Notes: generated from the sequence alone by a model not told the origin. 64,000 nt of DNA from Catonia carolina (GCA_035578175.1 JAQMRL010000006.1:57887001-57951000), one strand, 5' to 3'; shown: positions 53,868-64,000, numbered from the stretch's first letter. A program made the numbers and translations.

Positions 53868-54795
53868 ACCGCTGGCATCTTAGGCATTGTACCACATCTT
53901 TCTTAGTGTGGGGGACTTCAAAAGAAATTTTGGCATTTAGCAAATATTGAATCTGATATATATCTTTGTTATTATCTTTTCGCTGTATATCAACAAAAAA
54001 CATATTTAGTGGCTCTTTTGAGATCCTGTGTTTTATGTTATGAATTCGTAAAACTACATGGTCCTTTTCCTCTAATTCGGTTTTCACGTCATCAAGACAT
54101 GCTGTGTGGTGCATCCCTTTGAGTACAACTCGGAAACACCTGTTTTGTGTCAATTGGTACGTGTGAAAGCTTATATTACGGGATTCCAATAGTTTAGCTA
54201 TAATTGAATATAATTTAGTAGTTTTAGGAGTTAATTTAATTTGATTTGTATTTTCTAATTTGTAATAATATTGTCCTTTAGCAACCTTGTCTACAATTCC
54301 TAAAATATCATTTATGTTCACAAAATTTATAAAAAGAGGTTTCGGTTTTTCTAAAACGTTTTCAATTTGGGTTTCTTCGGTATCTTCTATATCTTTATCT
54401 TCCATGACTTCTTCGTCACTAGAAGATAAGCAGTCAAACATATTTGTAATCGTTACAAATTGTTTAGAGTTTATCCTAGTCTGGTTTTTATTGAAGTTAG
54501 GTTTTAAAGTTCTTTTAAATTTTTTTGAATTATCAGGAAGAACATTTTTATCCACATCGTTGGTATCGACATGATTATAAGCACGTTTAGATTCTTTGAT
54601 ACGTTTCTTCTTCGTCAAAGAAGAGAAAGTAAGTCCATTAGTTGACTGTCTATGCTCCAAGTCGTCTAAGACCTTTAAATATTCTAAAACAGCTGTTGCT
54701 CCGACATCTGTACTGCCAGAGCCTGCTAGATCGCTAGAACGAGTCGTAGTTGCGTTACCGTTTCCATTACACTGACTACTGAAATTGGTAGCCAT
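53818..54795 (-). pseudogene. Jockey-type ORF1, N-terminal and central part
   Basis: I place the start at the ATG at 54795 (GCCATGG context), 21 codons inside the longer open frame, which itself begins with TTG. The middle (about 180-300) contains an RRM-like region typical of Jockey ORF1 (SFHTYQLTQNRCFRVVLKGM, LRIHNIKHRIS, PLNMFFVDIQ). It ends in CLRCQRYGHSQAYC, the first CCHC knuckle, and RCVK, after which a frameshift near 53825 moves the protein into the frame of 53268-53867. ORF1 binds the element RNA and forms the particle. Confidence 0.82.
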
Positions 54796-55189
54796 GGCAA
54801 CTAAACACCAAACCTCGTATAGGTTACGTAAACCATACAGACAACTAAAATTACTCAAAAATTAATTGTAAGTAGTAATAGTATGTTACAACTCACCAAA
54901 ATATCACAGAAATGATAAAAAGTTAAGGCGGAATGTACAACTTACAAATTAATCCATGAAAATAACAAAAACTCAATAATTCTTAGGACTATACTATTTC
55001 ACAGTTTAAACTAAATTTAACAGCTGTTCTAACCGGAAAAAAAAATAAAATAAAATAAAAATAAATAAATGAAAAAGAACAGTGATAGCCATTGGTATAT
55101 GTTCTATGAAATAAAGTTCATGATACATGAATGATAAATAACAACATAAGAAAAAAAGAAGAAAGAAAAATAAAATAAATCACTTTATA

Positions 55190-55262
55190 GAAGATCTCTG
55201 GCCCATTGACGTTTCAACCTGCGCTGCGGATTTCCTGGTAGTGATGCATCCGATAGTTTATT
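55190..55262 (-). pseudogene. C-terminal tip of a second Jockey-type LINE
   Basis: Minus-strand frame with LPGNPQRRLKRQWARDLL then stop, equivalent to IPGTQRRRLKRLWPRDLHG in the fragment at 58065-58466. Only about 25 codons remain. Confidence 0.6.
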
Positions 55263-55274
55263 TAAAAAAAAAAA

Positions 55275-57455
55275 ACAAAGTATGCCTGTTGCGTTCGTAC
55301 TGCCCAATATGTTTGCTCACGTATCGGTGGGTTTTTACAGTAGCCTACTACAAGTTGGCCTTTTGGACGCCAGTCCATGTTCTTAAAAGTGATTATGATA
55401 AGTTGTAAAAATTTAGCAATTTAATTAAAAGTAAAAAAATATAACTTAAATTATTAGTAAAAAGATTTACAGTTTAGTAAAAATGATAGAACGGCACGTT
55501 TTAAAGATAAATTGTTGTAAAAAAATATCATATTTCAGGTTCGGTTTCAACCTTTGGACGTGAGCTATCGTGAGTAACCACAGTAGATTACTTTCGGTAG
55601 GTCACAAAAATGAGATGTTAGGGTTCCAGACTGGGTTTTCACTTCTGTATTCGTTAATATTAACTTGAAAGATATTTCGATTGCATAAAATTTCACTAAA
55701 TATAATTTAATGGTTTACAAATTCTAAGTAAATTTAACAAATTTCATATATCCGAAATAGGTAATAAGTAAAAATATGTCACGTGCGGTTGTACCGCCCA
55801 TTCATTCGGTTTACTCGCGTGTTGGTTGGTCGTTACTACAAAATGGCCTCTCACTCGTCAGTCCACAATCTTACAACCGACTTTGATCCGTCATAAATTA
55901 ACATTTTTGTAAAACTGACAAAACTGTCCGTTTTATAATAAGATAATTGAAAAGTCAAATAAAATTTTAACTTCTGTTACAATGCTTCGACGTATCATCT
56001 GCAGTACATAAGTTTCGGTTTGTCGCGAAGACGTGATGGTCGGATGCCAGTCTGATATATTTACAATAATTAGTTCTGTTAATTCTGAAAATTAGTTGGT
56101 TTTCAATCAAGTATCTTAATAATGTGACTAGAAGAATTGCACTAAGTATATTTAACAATCATATTTCGGAATCATTTTTAAAAGAAACTACTTTTTGTGT
56201 CTTGATACCGCCTATTTTGTATGCTCATGTATCGGTTGGTCTTTACTACCAAATGGCCACCCGGTTGCCTGTCCAAGTTCTTAAAACTGATCTTAAAAAG
56301 TACTAAAAATTATCAAATTAGTTAAAATGACAGAATGGAACGGTTTATTTATAGATTTTTGTAAAAATTTATTATATTTCAGCTTCGGTTTCAATCCTTG
56401 GACGTGAGCTATTGACCGCAATAATTACTTTCAGTAGGTCACGAAAACGAGATGGTCTGGTTCCAGTCTGGGTTTTCACTACTGTATTCGTTAGTATTAA
56501 TTTTAAAAATATTTGCTTAAGTAAAATATTCACTAAATATGTGTTACTGATTGATATAGTGTAAGTAAATTTAACAAATTTAATATACAAAATAGGTAGT
56601 AATTAAAAATATGTCACGTCCGGTGGTACCGCCCATTCGGTTTACTCGCGTTTCGGTGAGTCCTTACTACAAAATGGCCTCTCTGTAGCCTTTTCAGAAT
56701 TTTACGACTGATATTGATAGTATGTAAATTAACATTTATGTTAAGTGACAGAACTGTACGTTTTATAATTAGGTAATTGAAAAAAATAATAGTATAATTT
56801 TAGCTTCTGTTTCAATGGTTCTACGTAAACCCGTTATCTGCAGTACATCAGTTTTTGTAGGTCACGAAGACGAGTCAACCATAATTCGTTCAGTTTCTCT
56901 TGAAAAAAATTGGTTTTCAATAAATATTTAAAAATTATATGTGTCTGAAAGATTAAGTAGAAGTATATTTAACAAATAACATATTCGGGAATTTTTTTTT
57001 TAAAAACCGTCATTCACGTGGTGCGTTGGTACCGCCCATTTTGTTTTGCTCAATTATGGGTGGAGCGTTACTACAAGATGGCCTCCCGGTCGCCTAGTCA
57101 TGATCTGCAACTGACTTTGGCAATAAATATTAAAAATTATCAGTTAAGTAAAAATGACAAAACGATACTTTTTAAAATGAAATTTTGTAACGATTAATTA
57201 TTAGAGCTTCTTTTTCAGTGCTTTGACGTAACTGAAAATCCGCAGTAGATAAATTTCTGTAGATCACGATGTTTTGGTGTCAATCTGAGTTCGCACTAAT
57301 GAATTCGTTCCACTAATCTTGAAGAGTATTTTGGTTTATAAAACGAGTGTTAATATATGAGGTGGAATTTAACATCTAAGTAAATTATATACATTTCCTT
57401 ATTTCATAATAGTTGATGGGTAAACATATGTCGGGTGCGTTAGTACTGGCTATTC
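55275..57455 (+). repeat. Satellite T tandem array, about five units
   Basis: The landmark (GTACCGCCCATTCGG or variant) occurs at 55297, 55791, 56204, 56626, 57029 and 57443, spacings 494, 413, 422, 403 and 414. Units alternate between an A type (CTTTGGACGTGAGCTAT) and a B type (CTACGTA/CGACGTATCATCTGCAGTAC), suggesting a two-unit higher-order repeat. Each has CTACAAAATGGCCTC. The small open frames inside are not genes. Confidence 0.85.
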
Positions 57456-57468
57456 GGTTTACTAGCTT

Positions 57469-57869
57469 GTTGTTGTTGTTTTTGTTGTTTAGGTCATCAG
57501 CTGAAAGGCTGGTTTGAACCTGTAGAGGTTTTACTAATTAAAACGAGGAGTGAGGTGGTTTACCATGCCTTCCTCACCGAGTGTAAAAGTACGCTTATCA
57601 GCATGCCGGGTCCTCTGAAAAGCACATATTTTCCACTCCGCAAATGACACCTTCACTTCATTCACCACAGGGTCTGGCTGTATAATGAAATTCATTACTT
57701 TCAGAGGAGATAACTCTGATTAGCGTCTTTTACACCTCTATCTCTTCTGTTCTTAAATGATTCAGTCATTTAATTGGCTGACCATGTGTTAAGAAACCGA
57801 ACTATTTATTTTAGCCCTGCAATGAAAAGATTGAGTTTAAAAAATTTGACACTCCTGTCTGTTATGGGC
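57469..57869 (-). mobile_element. SINE-like family V, complete copy with 13-bp target duplication
   Basis: GGTTTACTAGCTT at 57456-57468 and 57870-57882 flank the element. The minus strand reads TGCCCATAACAGACAGG at the head and ends in (AAC)n at the tail. It is inserted in the last unit of satellite T. Confidence 0.85.
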
Positions 57870-57987
57870 AGGTTTACTAGCTTATCAATGCGAAACTATA
57901 CCTATGATTTTAAATAAACCAAATTTTTTCCTGTTTATAAGCGATACAGATATCTTTAGTGTTTTTAGATTAGTAATTATTCTGGTA

Positions 57988-58062
57988 TGGAAATTTTTTT
58001 TGACACTTTTAATTAAAATTTAGTATCTGTTATTATATTAATACAACAATTTCTAAATGTGA
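57988..58062 (-). repeat. Inverted repeat bounding the satellite block, right copy
   Basis: Inverted counterpart of 49999-50075 (TTGACACTTTTAATT, AAATTTAGTATCTGTTATTA, AACAATTTCTAAATGTG). Confidence 0.65.
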
Positions 58063-58064
58063 AG

Positions 58065-58600
58065 CTAATTTTCCAAAACTTGATTTACTTGCGTGCAGTC
58101 ACCACCACAGTCCTCCAGTTTGCCATGAAGATCTCTCGGCCAGAGGCGCTTTAAACGTCTGCGCTGAGTACCCGGAATCGCCCTAGTATACATGTTTAGT
58201 ATGAGAGGGTTGTCATGTAAATGAAATTTGTCATGCATAGTCTTGTATAGTTGTTTCGCGACATCAATTACGTATGGGATTTGTAAGTATTTGTGCAACA
58301 TTGAGTTTTTGATGTAAAAGGGGCATTGCGTTATCGTTCGCAGAATCTTGTTCTGAATCGCTTGTAAACGTTTCGTGTGTGAAGGTTTAGTAGATCCCCA
58401 AAGTTGAACTCCATGTGTGCAGATTGGTCTTAAGACTGTCTTGTAGATTGTTAATTTGTGTGTCATGTTAGAACGTCTATCGAGTAAGAGTTTTAGTTGA
58501 TAGAAGCGTGTTTTGAGTTTTTGGCGCGTGTTGGTAACATGTGCGTTCCATGTAAGTTCTGTCCAAGTGTAAGCCTAAATAGCGTATTTGAGTAGTAGAA
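58065..58600 (-). pseudogene. Jockey-type LINE ORF2 C-terminal fragment (second family)
   Basis: The main frame (133 codons to 58466) contains LTIYKTVLRPICTHGVQLWG, LQAIQNKILRTITQCPFYIK and IPGTQRRRLKRLWPRDLHG. Upstream to about 58600 a further stretch in the same domain (WNAHVTNTRQKLKTRFYQLK) continues, and still further up the homology shifts frame. The reverse transcriptase core is absent. This family differs from the LINE at 50281-55040, whose end is HTTDLF. Confidence 0.75.
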
Positions 58601-58609
58601 AATATTTAA

Positions 58610-59062
58610 AAAATAAATCACGGAAATGTTCCATTCGATTTCCCTTTCAGTTCGATTTAAATATCCATTGTACTCGTATTTTTGGTTGACTGCTTTTTGA
58701 ATAATCGATTCTTTCTAACTTATTCCGTAAAAACTTTTCCTAGGTTATACTGTTTTATATTGATTATAAAATAGTCATCTATCTGGCTTTTGATATAGAA
58801 CAATAAATGATTTGTAAAATCTTCGTTCAGAATTTAACAATCTTAAAGTTTCTTCTTTATTAATGGTTGTGACGTTAGTTCCAAATTGTAAGTACTATTA
58901 TATTTTACATTGAAGTTAAACTTAATAAAAAGTACAACTTTTAAACATATAATGTTTCTTTTGTTGTAGCATGACGCTCTATTAACCTAATTGTTCTGTA
59001 AATTTCTTTTCAAAAGTTTTTGGAAACTTTATCTAAAGAATGTATAATTTTAATTAAATTAC
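58610..59062. other. AT-rich stretch, nothing recognised
   Basis: No coding or repeat match seen. Confidence 0.35.
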
Positions 59063-59063
59063 T

Positions 59064-59232
59064 TATTATTATTTTGATTGTTTTGAAGAAGCATCAAATA
59101 TTAGTGACTACATTGGGTTGTGGGATAGTAGATTTAAATGTTTAATAACTTTCCAGATCGTAGCCGGGAATCGAACCCAGGGCCTCCACTATGCAGCGTA
59201 GCATACTAACAACTGGGCTACGGAGACAGGCT
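59064..59232 (-). mobile_element. tRNA-like SINE (second tRNA-derived family)
   Basis: On the minus strand, TAGCCCAGTTGTTAG (A box) and GGTTCGATTCC (perfect B box) lie about 40 bp apart as in a tRNA gene, with a good T arm (CTGGG and CCCGG). The acceptor stem does not pair beyond a few bases, and about 90 bp of unrelated body ending in AATAATAATA follows. That fits a SINE rather than a working tRNA gene. Confidence 0.6.
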
Positions 59233-59234
59233 AT

Positions 59235-60720
59235 TTATTTTATTACATTAAACTACCCAACTGATAAGGTTTTGGTGTGATCAGTAACTTTTAGTGGACG
59301 ATTTTTTTCCTATAAAAGTTTTCGTTCAAATTTTGTTTTTGTTTTCTGTTCGTTTCCTTTTATATTTTTCGTTTTCTCGTACAGTTCTTCTCATTTTCAT
59401 TACCTGTATCATCAATCTACTATATTTGAACACATTTTCTTTCTCTCAAATTTCTCAGCTTCTATCAAAACATCCTGGTCATCTAAAGCATACACTCGCG
59501 TACAGATAAGAAGGTTTTATCACAGCATTATAATGTCTGATCATGACATCTCGTGAGAGAGTTTTCTTTTTATAAAAATATGAGATCTTCGAAGTACAGT
59601 AGCCATTATTCCTAACATGCTATTTGCATCCCGTTCGCTGGATTTTGGATGTATTATCTCCTCAACGTACTTTAAATATTATCAACTTTTACGATTTTCC
59701 CGTATTTTTTCTTCAAGTTACGTTTGGTATAAATATCATTACAGAATTGCTTAAACTATAAAAGAAAACCAAGATAATGAATCGTATTTTAGTTTTACTT
59801 CCTACCGTATTGTTGTACATTCATTATTAGTAGATAATATTATTACTTTCTTTTTTACAAATTAAATAATCAATTTTATGTTACTTAAAATACTTTTATT
59901 ATTTTCTGCCTGCATACATTACAAAGTATTTAAATTCCATTATATTACTTTTAGATATATATTAATTAACACCTTTATAAATATGCGTGCGTGTTTTAAC
60001 AAAAGTTTGCGTGATTATGAATGAAAATTCTACGACATGGAAAATATAAAACCTTTAATAGAAATACAAAATTTACTCACTTAAAGAGATAATATACTTA
60101 GTTAAAGAAAGCGTAAAATTTTTTAACATATTGTAACTAATTGTTATTTACATTATAATTATAAAACAAAACATATCGTTTATAAATGTAGATGAATAGA
60201 ATATCAGATCCGGTTTGTTATCAATAATGTAAATAAACAAATCTTCTGGTTTAATTACTTTGCGTAAATTGTTTTAATTTAATGAATAGTAATTAAGGTA
60301 TCATATCATTATCGTACTAAGAACACTGAATATGTAAAAATGTAGTAATTGCATTGAAATTCAGTAGCAGAAAGCGGATGCCTCAAGTAATAGAATTACA
60401 AACATGTTATAATCTATTAAAAGGAAAATTTTGATTACTCACCTCATTTAAATGATTATCATTTAGTTATCTCAAATCATTCAGTGAACACATCTGTAAC
60501 TATTGCGTATATTTTTTTAACTTTTTCCTCAACAAGTTTTGTATTTTAAGTTTTAAGGAAAACGAAAAAATATATTTTTCACAGTTTTGGTTTTTCACAC
60601 CATGTTAATCCGTTGAATTCTATGCACGTTATTTTAAATACTACATAAATCGTTAACTTTCTTTCAGTACGTGTATTACACCAGGTATATTCGTAAAGTA
60701 AGGATCATAACATAAATCTC
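59235..60720. other. AT-rich stretch, nothing recognised
   Basis: The frame at 59294-59509 is short and low in information. No repeat match seen. Confidence 0.4.
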
Positions 60721-60724
60721 AGTA

Positions 60725-60900
60725 CTGCTATATTTTGTGGAAACTTGGACTTTGATTATGCATCGTTTAGAAGCTTTCGAAATGTGGATGTATACAAATT
60801 TTTTGCGAGTGGCTCATGATAGAGATTGATTTACGAGTATTGTGGCCAACCATCGTGAATGGAGTCGGAACAATAAGAAAAAGAAATCCTATAAAAGTAT
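60725..60900 (+). pseudogene. LINE ORF2 fragment
   Basis: The plus strand encodes VETWTLIMHRLEAFEMWMYT followed by NFLRVAHDRD, matching the ETWTL...RLEAFEMWMYRR segment after the reverse transcriptase of RTE-like ORF2 proteins. A stop (TGA) follows and the similarity continues briefly. About 50 codons remain. Confidence 0.6.
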
Positions 60901-60945
60901 ATTGAAAAAAGTTTATTGACAGTTTTAGTTTCCTATAAACGTATT

Positions 60946-61920
60946 TCACTTTGCAACATAGTCATCGTTCACTTTAACCCTTTATAGGTCTGTGGTAAGT
61001 ATACTTACCACTAGCAATAAGGTCGATTTTATTTAAGAATAAGCTACTCAATTGAACATTATTGGCATTTTATGGTATTTTAGATATTCTCTGGTAAATA
61101 GGCTATCCACATTTTGAAATTAGCACGAAGTGACTATTTTCTTCGTGAGTTGCACGAGTGTGGTAAGAATTCATAACAGCGTACGCTACCACTTTGTTTT
61201 GTTGTTACTTTACTACAGTGCTTCAAAAATTCTAGTATTTTACGGGAAAGCAAGCATTCATGCTAACATAAAGTTAAGATAAATTATTCTACAAATTATT
61301 TTGTTATATAGAGCTACAAGTTGTTTTAGTAAGCATTCTTACCACTAAATATTATGTGATTTTCTTTTCAATAAACGTTCCTTGGTAAGTATACTTACCA
61401 GGGCTTAACATCAAAACAAAGAAATATCTTACTGTTCTGATACTATAAATACATTATTCAAGTCCCTGTACAGCAAAATTTAACATTTCACAACATATAT
61501 TTTCCCCCGTAGTACTGCCCTGTAAAGGGTTAAACCACTTTTCGTAACGCTACATCGCCTTCTTTAACCCTTTTGAAAAGAAGTTTACCCTCTTGGAAAG
61601 GAAACCAGTTTCCAACGGCAGGTTTAAATTCCTCGTCGTCTTCAAACTATTTTCCACCAAGCCAATGTTTCAATTTTATAAAAAGAAAATAGTTGCTAGG
61701 GGGACGGTCGGACCTACAGAAATTAAGGGAATAATAAAATAATTTTCAATTAGAACATGAACCCTCTCCTTGGTTAGAACAGCAGTATGAGGGCGCGCGT
61801 TATGATGGAGGACTGGTATGGACAACAGTTTTCGAACACTAGTACACCTCAGTTATAGTTCCTCGATCCACGAAATCAACCAAAAGAACACCTTTTTTGC
61901 GCCATAAAACAGTTACCAAC
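60946..61920 (-). pseudogene. mariner transposase remnant, split by a MITE
   Basis: Minus-strand pieces, in order and across frameshifts: GVLLVDFVDRGTIT (about 61900-61860, including the second catalytic D region), HNARPHTAVLTKERVHVLIE in another frame (about 61810-61750, DNARPHTA-type motif), PPSNYFLFIKLKHWLGGK (DYHLF-type motif), FEDDEEFKPAV, and KWF at the TTAA where the MITE 60978-61529 sits. Beyond the MITE the frame resumes with KVNDDYVAK and a TGA at 60946-60948, the usual mariner C-terminus. Deleting the MITE and one TTAA restores the phase at that junction. The N-terminal half (DNA-binding domain) is missing. It cuts and pastes DNA when intact; this copy is dead. Confidence 0.8.
60978..61529 (+). 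mobile_element. piggyBac-type MITE, copy 3 (best preserved)
   Basis: 552 bp flanked by TTAA on both sides (60974-60977 and 61530-61533). TIRs CCCTTTATAGG and CCTGTAAAGGG. Contains the 20-bp perfect palindrome GTGGTAAGTATACTTACCAC at 60992-61011 and TGGTAAGTATACTTACCA at 61383-61400. It is inserted in the mariner pseudogene. Confidence 0.85.
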
Positions 61921-61924
61921 ATTT

Positions 61925-62535
61925 TCCAATTCAATGTCTAATGATTTATAAAATGAATTTGTAAGTAAAAAATACCTTTTTAGAAGGGTTTTTGTAAATT
62001 CTAATAATAATTATTATTATTTATGGCAATGGTTAATGATCAAGGTTAGGAAACCCATTTTGGTAGTTCTAGTCTCAAACACTGTTGATATATGACAAGT
62101 TACTGCCTTTGATTTTCAGCGTAAATTAAAGGTCTCACTCTAATGACTGAAATGATATATTACTCAATCAAGAGCAGGGTCAACAAGCTTCATTACCAAA
62201 GTTAAAGCAGAGTTGCCATCGTATAAATGTTGTTTGCAGAACTTGATAAATTCTAACTTTCAATTAGTATAAACCTACAAATTTATCAAGTATTTGAAAT
62301 TTCTCAAGGTTAGAGAACGTTTTTATAGTAAATTACAAATAACTCATCTATGTGATGAGAATTTTATAAAATTACTTGTCATTATTATTGTTAAGACGTT
62401 TGTTTTAACCCCAATAGACACATTAGCTCATAAATTAAACAGTTAAATTCAGTATTAATAAGATAAATATCAGGAACTTCCGCCTGAACGAAAAACTCTT
62501 ACTGTCCAATAATTATTTTTCTATCATATCGTTTC
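61925..62535. other. AT-rich stretch, nothing recognised
   Basis: No coding or repeat signal that I can support. Confidence 0.35.
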
Positions 62536-62539
62536 TTTG

Positions 62540-62890
62540 TTGTCTACAAAAAAAGATTTTGTCATCAGTTCACCCTATTAAAACTGGAGTGCCCCAAGGA
62601 ACAATTTACCTTCTTTCCCTTCTTCTCTATACACATTTCACGGCGTGCATACTAGATTTCGTAACGTACAGACAGCAACTTTTTCTGATAATATTATCAA
62701 TACTATCTAATGATAATATTATCATTATAACTGTTATATACTGTGGTATATACTGTGTTATAACTGTGCCATAACTGTTAAAACACTACAACGGCTCATG
62801 AAGCTCTTTTGTTTGAACAACATTACCTCAATTTTGATTGTGGTAAACGAATGGAAAACTAAAGTAAACATTAAAATACTCTGTAAATAT
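62540..62890 (+). pseudogene. Jockey-type LINE reverse transcriptase fragment
   Basis: SSVHPIKTGVPQGT followed by LLLYTHFTA corresponds to the GVPQGSxLSPxLY motif. After shifts, TLQRLMKLFCLNN and VNEWKTKVNIKI correspond to the segment after the FADD box (LQxxLxxLxxYxxxWKxKVN). The FADD box itself is lost. The open frame at 62559-62774 covers only the first part. Confidence 0.6.
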
Positions 62891-62954
62891 TATATTTACT
62901 TCTTCATTCCGGTAATTGTTCAATGTTAATAAATAATACAAAAAAAAACTGTTT

Positions 62955-63062
62955 TAATTTGCAGGACTTGAACTAACGCCCTCTCCTATGGTAATATCAA
63001 AAATGAAATATTGATAGATCAGTATGCACGCGCGGCTAATGTTCAGACAACCATGAACGTGA
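62955..63062 (-). other. Possible decayed tRNA-like sequence
   Basis: The minus strand has AGTTCAAGTCCTGC, which resembles a B box, but no convincing A box or stems. Reported only as a possible SINE relic. Confidence 0.2.
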
Positions 63063-63179
63063 AATTTCTTTTTACTTAAGTACCGCACGATATTGAAATT
63101 GAATAACATTTTTTGCCTTTATTTATTAGTAATTAAATTAGTGACAATTAAAATCTTTTGTAGACTCATTTTAATTTTT

Positions 63180-63620
63180 TTTAAATTTATTTATAAAGGT
63201 TGCATCAACTGCTAATTGTTATTAGCGACCACAATAGGAGTGATACAAATAACAATAACAATAATTTCATATATTAAAACATAAAAAGAAAATTGGTTTT
63301 TCTATCAGATTTTGTCTTCAACAGCAACATGACTAGAAATTTTAAAACTTGGTCACAACTGTTTTTAGACCTAACATTGTCTTGAAATATTGCAGAAATA
63401 CCAATAAGACAACGGGCGCTTTGAAGTTCTTGACAGTCTGAAACAATATGCGAAACCGTTGCTTTTGCATCACAGAAAAAGCACACTGTCACCGTAGAAT
63501 TTTTGAGCAAGTGCTGGTGTGATATAAGTGAGTGCCCAGTCCGCAATCGGCAGATTACAACCTGTTCCTTGGGATTATGGAATTTGGGTTGAGGAATTTT
63601 AATTTTGTTTCATAAAGACT
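63180..63620 (-). pseudogene. I-like LINE ORF2 C-terminal end and 3' UTR
   Basis: The minus-strand frame (to 63274) has VVICRLRTGHSLISHQHLL, then CFFCDAKATVSHIVSDCQEL, a CCHC-like terminal region common at the end of I, R1 and related ORF2 proteins. The apparent start at 63546 is a TTG inside RLRTGH; homology continues upstream to about 63610. The 3' UTR GTGGTCGCTAATAACAATTA...TTGATGCAACCTTTATAAATAAA matches the fragment at 5165-5700. The catalytic domains are absent. Confidence 0.65.
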
Positions 63621-63699
63621 GGAGTAATAAAAGTAAGATTACTATTAATATTGTTTAGTAATAAGATGAATATTGACAGTACATTGTCTCTTGTTAATT

Positions 63700-64000
63700 T
63701 CCTTACACGTCAGATTTCTTGGGAAGCATGGTACAATCAAAGTTGTAGGAAATTACAAAAAAAACTACTTTTGTTTCAAACATGTTTTTGTACTTACGAT
63801 ATTTTAACGTCAGGTGATGAGTTACTTTCTGTATTTTTTCATCAAAAAAGAAATCTTTTAAATTTGTAGCCCTAGTACGCATGTTACGACAGAAGTATAG
63901 CTACATCGTTAAAGTTACGAAAATTATAAAATCTACAACGTTTATTTATAGCATTCATATTTATGAAGAGCTCAGTTTAGCGTCAAATAGATTTTACGCA
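63700..64000 (+). repeat. Dispersed repeat family R, copy running out of the window
   Basis: CAAAGTTGTAGGAAATTACA, CCCTAGTACGCATGTTACGAC, TCTACAACGTTTATTTATAGC and GAGCTCAGTTTAGCGTCAAA are R blocks in order. The 72-codon frame across it is not a gene. Confidence 0.6.

Larger units (their letters stand above)
50281..55040 (-). mobile_element. Jockey-type non-LTR retrotransposon, near full length
   Basis: It has ORF1 (zinc-knuckle protein) and ORF2 (endonuclease plus reverse transcriptase) on the minus strand, with an A tail (T runs at about 50282-50297 and 50376-50398 on plus). It sits within satellite T, whose sequence resumes at about 55275. The exact 5' end is not clear because a fragment of another LINE lies at 55190-55262. 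ORF1 has one frameshift; ORF2 has one stop and at least two frameshifts, so it is inactive. Confidence 0.85.

Noticed and set aside
59155..59232. Candidate functional tRNA gene on the minus strand
   Set aside because: A and B boxes are good, but the acceptor stem fails to pair and a SINE-like body follows.

Overview
This window looks like AT-rich nuclear DNA from an arthropod, most probably an insect. The evidence is the repertoire of mobile elements: Jockey-, I- and CR1-like non-LTR retrotransposons, Ty3/gypsy LTR elements with Leu and His tRNA primer sites, a Helitron, a mariner remnant, TTAA-flanked piggyBac-type MITEs and tRNA-derived SINEs. I found no intact host gene, no convincing exon series, no functional tRNA or rRNA gene, no CRISPR and no bacterial features. 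The species cannot be named from the sequence. Nearly every long open frame belongs to a retroelement.

Layout. 0-8 kb: SINE fragments, a 960-bp foldback element, a truncated CR1-like LINE inside a dispersed repeat (family X), pieces of Jockey and I-like LINEs, and a 667-bp Helitron that keeps the end of its helicase. 8-33 kb: mostly AT-rich sequence without genes, carrying scattered repeats. These are family R (about 1 kb, conserved), the SINE-like family V (about 390 bp), two TIR elements (family Z), two of three piggyBac-type MITEs, degenerate LINE pieces, a cluster of perfect hairpins near 29.4 kb and an 82-bp minisatellite at 31.6 kb.

33.5-45.5 kb: two complete LTR retrotransposons on the minus strand, 212 bp apart. 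Element 1 (33491-39262) has 432-bp LTRs with 2 differences, TSD GTAT and separate gag and pol frames. Element 2 (39475-45529) has 474-bp LTRs with 1 difference, TSD CATG and one continuous gag-pol frame broken by a single TAG. Element 2 sits inside an R repeat.

45.5-50 kb: a tandem R-S-R-S-R array. Different units contain different insertions (the LTR element, a TA-flanked TIR element, a V SINE, a truncated LINE), and the sister unit often shows the empty site. 50-58 kb: a satellite with a period of about 410 bp (family T), split by a Jockey-type LINE whose ORF1 and ORF2 meet at TAATG, and by another V SINE. The satellite is bounded by short inverted repeats. 58-64 kb: LINE fragments, a tRNA-like SINE, and a mariner transposase remnant split by the third piggyBac-type MITE at a TTAA. 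The window ends in another R copy.

The sequences do not form a pathway. They record successive nested insertions, and much of the evidence for element ends comes from comparing filled and empty paralogous sites inside the window.
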